Assembly: GCF_036327775.1 (NCBI RefSeq)
Contig: NZ_CP109598.1
Coordinates: 496,001 to 560,000 of the forward strand
Source of the DNA: Streptomyces sp. NBC_01498
Lineage (GTDB): Bacteria; Actinomycetota; Actinomycetes; Streptomycetales; Streptomycetaceae
DNA length: 64,000 nucleotides
Reading direction: 5' to 3'
Shown: in pieces, positions 59,534-64,000 of the stretch
Layout of the letters: each line of letters starts with the position of its first letter
Position numbering within the stretch: the first letter of the stretch is position 1
The notes under the pieces: generated by a model
Seen by the model: the letters and a program-made list of their open reading frames with translations, nothing else
Told to the model about the DNA's origin: nothing
Databases searched by the model: none
Made by a program: the position numbers and the translations under genes

Positions 59534-60631
59534 GTGCCCATGATCCGTCGCCTCCGCCGGGCGGTGCGGCGCGTCTACCGCAGTACCGTCGACCTCAGCC
59601 ACCCGGCCCGGTCGCCGCTCGGTAGCGCCGTGGTGAACTGCGTCGTCTACGAGGACGGCATACGGCAGCCGGGCGACCACCCGGCCGAGGAAGCCGTGCG
59701 ACGGGTCCGCGGTACCGGCAGGGGCTTCGTGTGGATCGGTCTGCACGAGCCCGGTGAAGCCGAGCTGAAGGGGCTGGCCGAGCTGTTCGGGCTCCATCCG
59801 CTGGCGGTGGACGACGCCGTGCACGCCCATCAGCGGCCGAAGGTCGAGGAGTACGACGGGGTGCTGTTCGCGGTGTTCAAGACCTGCCGCTATGTCGAGC
59901 ACGAGAAGCTCACCGCCACCAGCGAGGTCGTGGACACGGGTGAGTTGATGGTCTTCGCCGGGACCGACTTCGTGATCACGATCCGGCACGGCAGGCACGG
60001 TTCGCTGGGTCCTCTGCGGGAGCGGCTGGAGGCCGCGCCGGAACGGCTCGCGATGGGAACGTCGTCCGTTCTGCACGCGATCGCGGACCAGGTGGTGGAC
60101 GACTGTCTCACCGTCGCGGACGCCGTCCAGGACGACATCGACCATGTCGAGTCCGATGTCTTCAACACGTCGGCGGGGCGCCCGGGCGGGGGCGAATCGG
60201 GCCGTATCTACCAGCTCAAGCGGGAGTTGCTGGAGCTGAAGCGGGCCGTGGCACCACTGGACCGGCCGCTGGGCATGCTGGCCAACCGGGCGCTTCCGGT
60301 GGTGACTCCCGCCGTACGGCCGTACTTCCGCGACGTCACCGACCATCTCGCCCGGCTCACCGAGCAGATCGCCGCTTTCGACAGTCTGCTGGACTCGATC
60401 CTCCAGGCGCATCTCGCGCAGGTGACCGTCGCGCAGAACGAGGACATGCGCAAGATCACCGCGTGGGCCGCGATCATCGCCGTACCGACCATGGTCTGCG
60501 GGATCTACGGGATGAACTTCGAGCACATGCCCGGTCTGGGGTGGACGTACGGGTATCCGGCCGCCGGCGCCCTCATGGCCACCGCCTGCTACGTGCTGCA
60601 CCGGAGCTTCCGGCGCAACGGCTGGCTGTGA
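59534..60631 (+). CDS. CorA-family Mg2+/Co2+ transporter
   Basis: The 365-residue product has the CorA layout: a large cytoplasmic N-terminal domain (FVWIGLHEPGEAELKGLAEL, DDAVHAHQRPKVEEYDGVLF), a long helix ending in QVTVAQNEDMRKITAWAAII and two transmembrane helices with the YGMNFEHMP (GMN) selectivity motif about 35 residues from the end. It forms a pentameric channel. The GTG start lacks a strong ribosome site. The gene follows the CDF gene after 84 bp in the same direction, so two metal transporters are adjacent. Confidence 0.95.
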   Translation: MPMIRRLRRAVRRVYRSTVDLSHPARSPLGSAVVNCVVYEDGIRQPGDHPAEEAVRRVRGTGRGFVWIGLHEPGEAELKGLAELFGLHPLAVDDAVHAHQRPKVEEYDGVLFAVFKTCRYVEHEKLTATSEVVDTGELMVFAGTDFVITIRHGRHGSLGPLRERLEAAPERLAMGTSSVLHAIADQVVDDCLTVADAVQDDIDHVESDVFNTSAGRPGGGESGRIYQLKRELLELKRAVAPLDRPLGMLANRALPVVTPAVRPYFRDVTDHLARLTEQIAAFDSLLDSILQAHLAQVTVAQNEDMRKITAWAAIIAVPTMVCGIYGMNFEHMPGLGWTYGYPAAGALMATACYVLHRSFRRNGWL

Positions 60632-60890
60632 CGGCGGTCCGGGACCGCCCGCCGTCACGACCCCCACCGCCGTCCACCGCCCTCCACGACCCCTCGGTGC
60701 CCCGTTCGACCCGCCCCCGTTCAGCCGTTCCCCTTCTCCTCGCCGTCTCCTCGCCGCCTCCTCGCCGTCTCCTCGCCGCCTTCTCCCGCCCCGGTCCCGC
60801 CGGCCCGCGTCCACCCTTTCGAAAAAAGGTTCGAACCCTTCTGAGTACGGTGTACGCTGACTGCTCGCCGAGCCTGCCGAGGAGCCGTCC
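60632..60890 (+). promoter_or_regulatory. Promoter region of UvrA-like gene, with tandem repeat
   Basis: The region contains repeated CTCCTCGCCGTCTCCTCGCC units (about 60735-60785), then an AT-richer part with a GGTTCGAACC palindrome (about 60832-60841) and GTGTACGCTG. The GGTTCGAACC dyad is a plausible operator for an inducible regulator of the UvrA-like gene. Confidence 0.5.
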
Positions 60891-63170
60891 GTGAACATCC
60901 CGACCGCCGACAGTCACCATGTGATCCAGGTCCGCGGGGCCCGCGAGAACAATCTGAGGGACGTCTCCGTCGACATCCCCAAGCGCAGGCTCACGGTCTT
61001 CACCGGCGTCTCGGGCTCCGGCAAGTCCTCCCTCGTCTTCGGCACCATCGCCGCCGAGTCGCAGCGCCTGATCAACGAGACGTACACGGCGTTCATCCAG
61101 TCGTTCATGCCGAGCATGGGCCGGCCGGACGTCGACTCGCTGCACAATCTGAGTGCCGCGATAGTCGTCGACCAGGAGCGGATGGGCGCCAACTCCCGTT
61201 CCACGGTGGGCACGGCGACCGACGCGTACACGATGCTGCGGATCGTGTTCAGCCGGCTCGGTGTCCCGCACGTCGGCACGTCGACCGCCTTCAGCTTCAA
61301 CGCCGCCGAGGGGATGTGCGCCGAGTGCGAGGGCATCGGCCAGGTGTCGAAGATCGACATCGATCAGCTGGTCGACCGTGAACTCTCCCTGAACGAGGGC
61401 GCGATCACCGTCCCCGGCTTCGCCGTGGACTCCTGGTACTGGCAGATCATGGCTTCCTCGGGCTTCTACGACCCGGACAGGAAGCTCAAGGACTTCACGC
61501 CCGAGGAGTGGGAGGTCTTCCTCCACCGGAGCGCGACGAAGGTCAAGATCGGCACCGGCAACATGACGTACGAGGGGCTCGTCACCAAGGTCAACCGTAT
61601 GATCCTGGTCAAGGACCGGGACTCGATGCAGGCGCCCGTCAAGGCGTTCGTGGACCGGGCCGTGGTGTTCGCCGAGTGCCCCTCCTGTGGGGGCAGCCGG
61701 CTGAGCGCCGCCGCGCTCTCCTCCCGGATCGACGGCGTGAACATCGCGGAGTGTTCGGCGATGCAGATCAGTGATCTGGCTCAGTTCATCCGCACCATCG
61801 AGGACCCGGGCGTGGCGCCGCTGCTGGGCAATCTGCGCGATCTGCTGGAGTCGCTGGTGGAGATCGGGCTCGGCTATCTGAGCCTGGACCGCACCTCGTC
61901 CTCCCTCTCCGGCGGCGAGGCGCAACGCGTGAAGATGGTGCGGCATCTCGGCTCCAGCCTCACCGATGTCACGTACATCTTCGACGAGCCCACCATCGGC
62001 CTGCACCCGCACGACATCCGGCGGATGAACGACCTGTTGCTGAGGCTGCGGGACAAGGGCAACACGGTGCTGGTCGTCGAGCACAAGCCGGAGGTCGTCG
62101 CGATCGCCGACCATGTGGTCGACCTGGGGCCCGGCGCCGGTACGGACGGCGGGCGGGTCTGCTACACGGGTGACGTGGCGGGGCTGCGCGCGTCCGGCAC
62201 CCTGACCGGGCGGCATCTCGAACACCGGGCGAAACTGCGGGAGTCGGTGCGTGAGCCGAGCGGACAGCTGTCCGTGGAGGGCGCCGGTCTGCACAATCTG
62301 AAGAACGTGAGCGTCGACATCCCGACCGGCGTGCTGAGCGTGATCACGGGAGTCGCCGGATCGGGCAAGTCGTCGCTGATCCATGGCTATCTCTCCGGCC
62401 GGGACGGTGTCGTGGTGGCGGACCAGTCGCCGATCCGGGGATCGCGGCGGAGCAACCCGGCCACGTACACAGGGCTGTTGGGCCCGATCCGTACGGCGTT
62501 CGCCAAGGCCAACGGCGTCAAGGCGGCGCTGTTCAGCGCCAATTCGGAGGGTGCCTGCCCCAACTGCAACGGCCTGGGGCTCGTGTACACCGATCTCGCG
62601 ATGATGGCGGGCGTCGCGTCGGTGTGCGAGGAGTGCGAGGGCAAGCGGTTCACGCCCGAGGTGCTCACGTACCGGCTGAACGGCAAGAACATCAGCGAGG
62701 TGCTGTCCATGTCGGTGGCGGAGGCCTACGACTCCTTCACCTCCGGTCAGGCGCACGCGATTCTCGGCCGGCTCACCGATGTGGGGCTGAGCTATCTGCG
62801 TCTCGGCCAGCCGTTGAACACCCTGTCCGGCGGCGAGCGGCAACGGCTGAAGCTGGCGATCCAGATGGCCGAGAAGTCGTCGGTCTACATCCTGGACGAG
62901 CCGACGACCGGGCTGCACATGGCGGACGTGGACAAACTCCTCGCGCTGCTCGACCGGTTGGTGGACGCGGGCAACACCGTCGTCGTGATCGAGCACCATC
63001 TGGCGGTGATGGCCCACGCGGACTGGCTGGTCGACCTGGGGCCGGGCGGCGGTCACGACGGCGGCCGGATCGTCTTCACCGGCACACCGGCCGACCTGGT
63101 GGCCCACTCGGACACGGTCACGGCGCGGCACCTGCGGGAGTACGTCGGAGGGTACGTCGAGGGCGCCTGA
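60891..63170 (+). CDS. UvrA-like (DrrC-type) ABC ATPase
   Basis: The 759-residue product resembles excinuclease subunit A but is about 200 residues shorter, as in UvrA2/DrrC proteins. It has two ABC modules with Walker [17 protein letters not shown] and [16 protein letters not shown], signatures [10 protein letters not shown] and [10 protein letters not shown] and Walker B regions [11 protein letters not shown] and [11 protein letters not shown]. Zinc-site CxxC sets occur at [11 protein letters not shown] and [18 protein letters not shown]. Such proteins protect against DNA-binding drugs, often their own antibiotic. The GTG start has GAGGAG upstream. A GGTTCGAACC dyad in the promoter suggests regulation. 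Confidence 0.93.
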   Translation: MNIPTADSHHVIQVRGARENNLRDVSVDIPKRRLTVFTGVSGSGKSSLVFGTIAAESQRLINETYTAFIQSFMPSMGRPDVDSLHNLSAAIVVDQERMGANSRSTVGTATDAYTMLRIVFSRLGVPHVGTSTAFSFNAAEGMCAECEGIGQVSKIDIDQLVDRELSLNEGAITVPGFAVDSWYWQIMASSGFYDPDRKLKDFTPEEWEVFLHRSATKVKIGTGNMTYEGLVTKVNRMILVKDRDSMQAPVKAFVDRAVVFAECPSCGGSRLSAAALSSRIDGVNIAECSAMQISDLAQFIRTIEDPGVAPLLGNLRDLLESLVEIGLGYLSLDRTSSSLSGGEAQRVKMVRHLGSSLTDVTYIFDEPTIGLHPHDIRRMNDLLLRLRDKGNTVLVVEHKPEVVAIADHVVDLGPGAGTDGGRVCYTGDVAGLRASGTLTGRHLEHRAKLRESVREPSGQLSVEGAGLHNLKNVSVDIPTGVLSVITGVAGSGKSSLIHGYLSGRDGVVVADQSPIRGSRRSNPATYTGLLGPIRTAFAKANGVKAALFSANSEGACPNCNGLGLVYTDLAMMAGVASVCEECEGKRFTPEVLTYRLNGKNISEVLSMSVAEAYDSFTSGQAHAILGRLTDVGLSYLRLGQPLNTLSGGERQRLKLAIQMAEKSSVYILDEPTTGLHMADVDKLLALLDRLVDAGNTVVVIEHHLAVMAHADWLVDLGPGGGHDGGRIVFTGTPADLVAHSDTVTARHLREYVGGYVEGA

Positions 63171-63713
63171 CGGGGGCCGGAGGGCGTACGACGACGCGTG
63201 GCCGACACGGGGCAGCGGCTGAACGGGATCGTGGTCGCGAGCGGGCGTACGGCTCCCGGGGAGTGCCTGGTCACGGGAGTGCGGGAGCGGTGGGGTCGAT
63301 GCTTCGGACCACCGCGACCAGTCCGGCCACCACGGGCGACCCGGCCACCGGCCTGTCGGCATTCGCCCTGCTCTCGGACGCGGGCCCCACCTCGGCCGGC
63401 CCGCGCGTGGTGCACCACCCCCCGCGCGCCGCCCTGCGCCGCCCTGCGCCGGCACGCGTCGGCACGCGCCGGCGGATGTCGGCACGCGGCGGCGGAGGTG
63501 GTGATCCGGAGCGAGCCCCGATTCGCTCAACTTCCCTTTCCCTCAAGCGGGTTGACTACGGTGAGCCGGACGGGAGCCGCAGGCCGTTTTCCTGCGGAGC
63601 AAGCTTTCGTCAAGCGCCCGGCAAGGCTTCCGCGTCGCCTCTCGGGAATGTCTTCCCTCGCACGGGATCCGTTCGGGTTCTGTGCGGACGGAGTCGATTT
63701 CACCGGGGGAGAC
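63171..63713. other. Intergenic region, no supported gene
   Basis: About 540 bp lie between the UvrA-like gene and the last gene of the window. A plus-strand frame starting near 63299 reads plausibly for some 30 residues but degenerates into Arg/Pro. I do not call it a gene. Confidence 0.4.
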
Positions 63714-64000
63714 ATGTCAGTGAGGGATGTCGGAGACAGTACGGACGTCGCCGTGCGCCGGGCGACGGAGGAGGGACGCGCGGTGAGCGGCGGGCCGTGG
63801 GTGACGCTGCCGGGGCAGAAGCGGGTGCTCGTCCTCGTGCACACGGAGGTGTACGGCAGGCGGCTGCGCGACCTGCTGCCGCTGCTGGAGTCCGATCTGC
63901 GGATCGAGGTGGTGTTCACGGTCGCCCCGCACGCGTTCAACGACGGCGCGGCGCGATTCCTGCGGGAGCTGGGCGCGACGGTGCTGCCCTGGCAGGACGC
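63714..64000 (+). CDS. Glycosyltransferase-like / CDP-glycerol-transferase-like protein, N-terminal part
   Basis: Only 95 codons are visible before the right edge. After a polar start the product enters an alpha/beta fold: GQKRVLVLVHTEVYGRRLRD, LLPLLESDLRIEVVFTVAPH AFNDGAARFLRELGATVLPW. The alternating strand and helix with the VLVLVHT start resembles the first Rossmann domain of GT-B-type transferases found in actinobacteria and often mis-annotated. The ATG at 63714 has GGGGGAGAC immediately upstream. The function cannot be fixed from this fragment. Confidence 0.65.
   Translation, partial: MSVRDVGDSTDVAVRRATEEGRAVSGGPWVTLPGQKRVLVLVHTEVYGRRLRDLLPLLESDLRIEVVFTVAPHAFNDGAARFLRELGATVLPWQD

Noticed and set aside
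60573..63530. 985-codon minus-strand frame opposite the UvrA-like gene
   Set aside because: Pure mirror frame of a clear ABC ATPase gene; no plausible start or domain.
63299..63540. Plus-strand frame beginning LRTTATSPATTGDPATGLSA, considered as a broken GH15-like start
   Set aside because: Similarity is limited to a few residues and the remainder is Arg/Pro-rich noise.

Overview
The window is chromosomal DNA of a Streptomyces or very close relative. The DNA is GC-rich with strong third-position GC, GTG starts are common, and many adjacent genes overlap by ATGA or GTGA. The gene content is also typical: a WhiB protein, a SapA-like protein, a StrR-like ParB-fold regulator, LAxTG cell-wall sorting, secreted hydrolases and a type I-E CRISPR array. 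Positions 1-836 are the 5' end of an ABC exporter gene. A membrane-anchored repeat protein and metF follow.

The most coherent system lies at about 3.9-14.2 kb. Three cobalamin riboswitches control, respectively: a stand-alone exported DUF4430 domain (the fold of the small beta domain of intrinsic factor/transcobalamin); a tightly overlapping five-gene operon (915-aa LASTG-anchored surface protein, 305-aa membrane-anchored protein, EcfT, fused EcfA-EcfA, EcfS); and a divergent secreted 471-aa protein that joins an alpha/alpha-barrel region to a DUF4430-like tail. I read this as a bacterial intrinsic-factor-like B12 capture and ECF import system; cobalamin binding itself is inferred.

14.4-20.8 kb carries a DNA-binding/coiled-coil/transmembrane/solute-binding fusion with phased 10-bp repeats upstream, a small membrane protein, a TPR and DUF4331 gene pair, and a secreted protein. 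21.4-31.0 kb looks like a specialised-metabolite or glycolipid locus: a StrR-like regulator, a flippase-like protein, a DPPR-synthase-like UbiA enzyme, a GT4 glycosyltransferase, a membrane phosphodiesterase-like protein, an epimerase, a class III aminotransferase and a LuxR-type regulator. Beside it are an aspartate-semialdehyde-dehydrogenase-like protein lacking its catalytic cysteine and two unannotated small ORFs. 33-41 kb is a secretome island (GH128 glucanase, thaumatin-like protein, SapA-like protein, Endo H-like GH18, AraC regulator, small secreted proteins, streptogrisin-like protease).

41-51.3 kb is a decayed, mobile region: a MerR gene with a long structured leader, a sigma-factor remnant, an HTTM/DUF5819 pair, an ice-binding-like protein, a broken XRE/TPR gene, an IS5-family element, a frameshifted GNAT gene, and a CRISPR array of 18 repeats with no cas genes in view. 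From 51.5 kb the sequence returns to ordinary genes: pirin, a TPR protein, a LigD-type polymerase, WhiB, a HATPase regulator, VOC, CDF and CorA transporters, a UvrA-like ATPase, and a truncated gene at the right edge.
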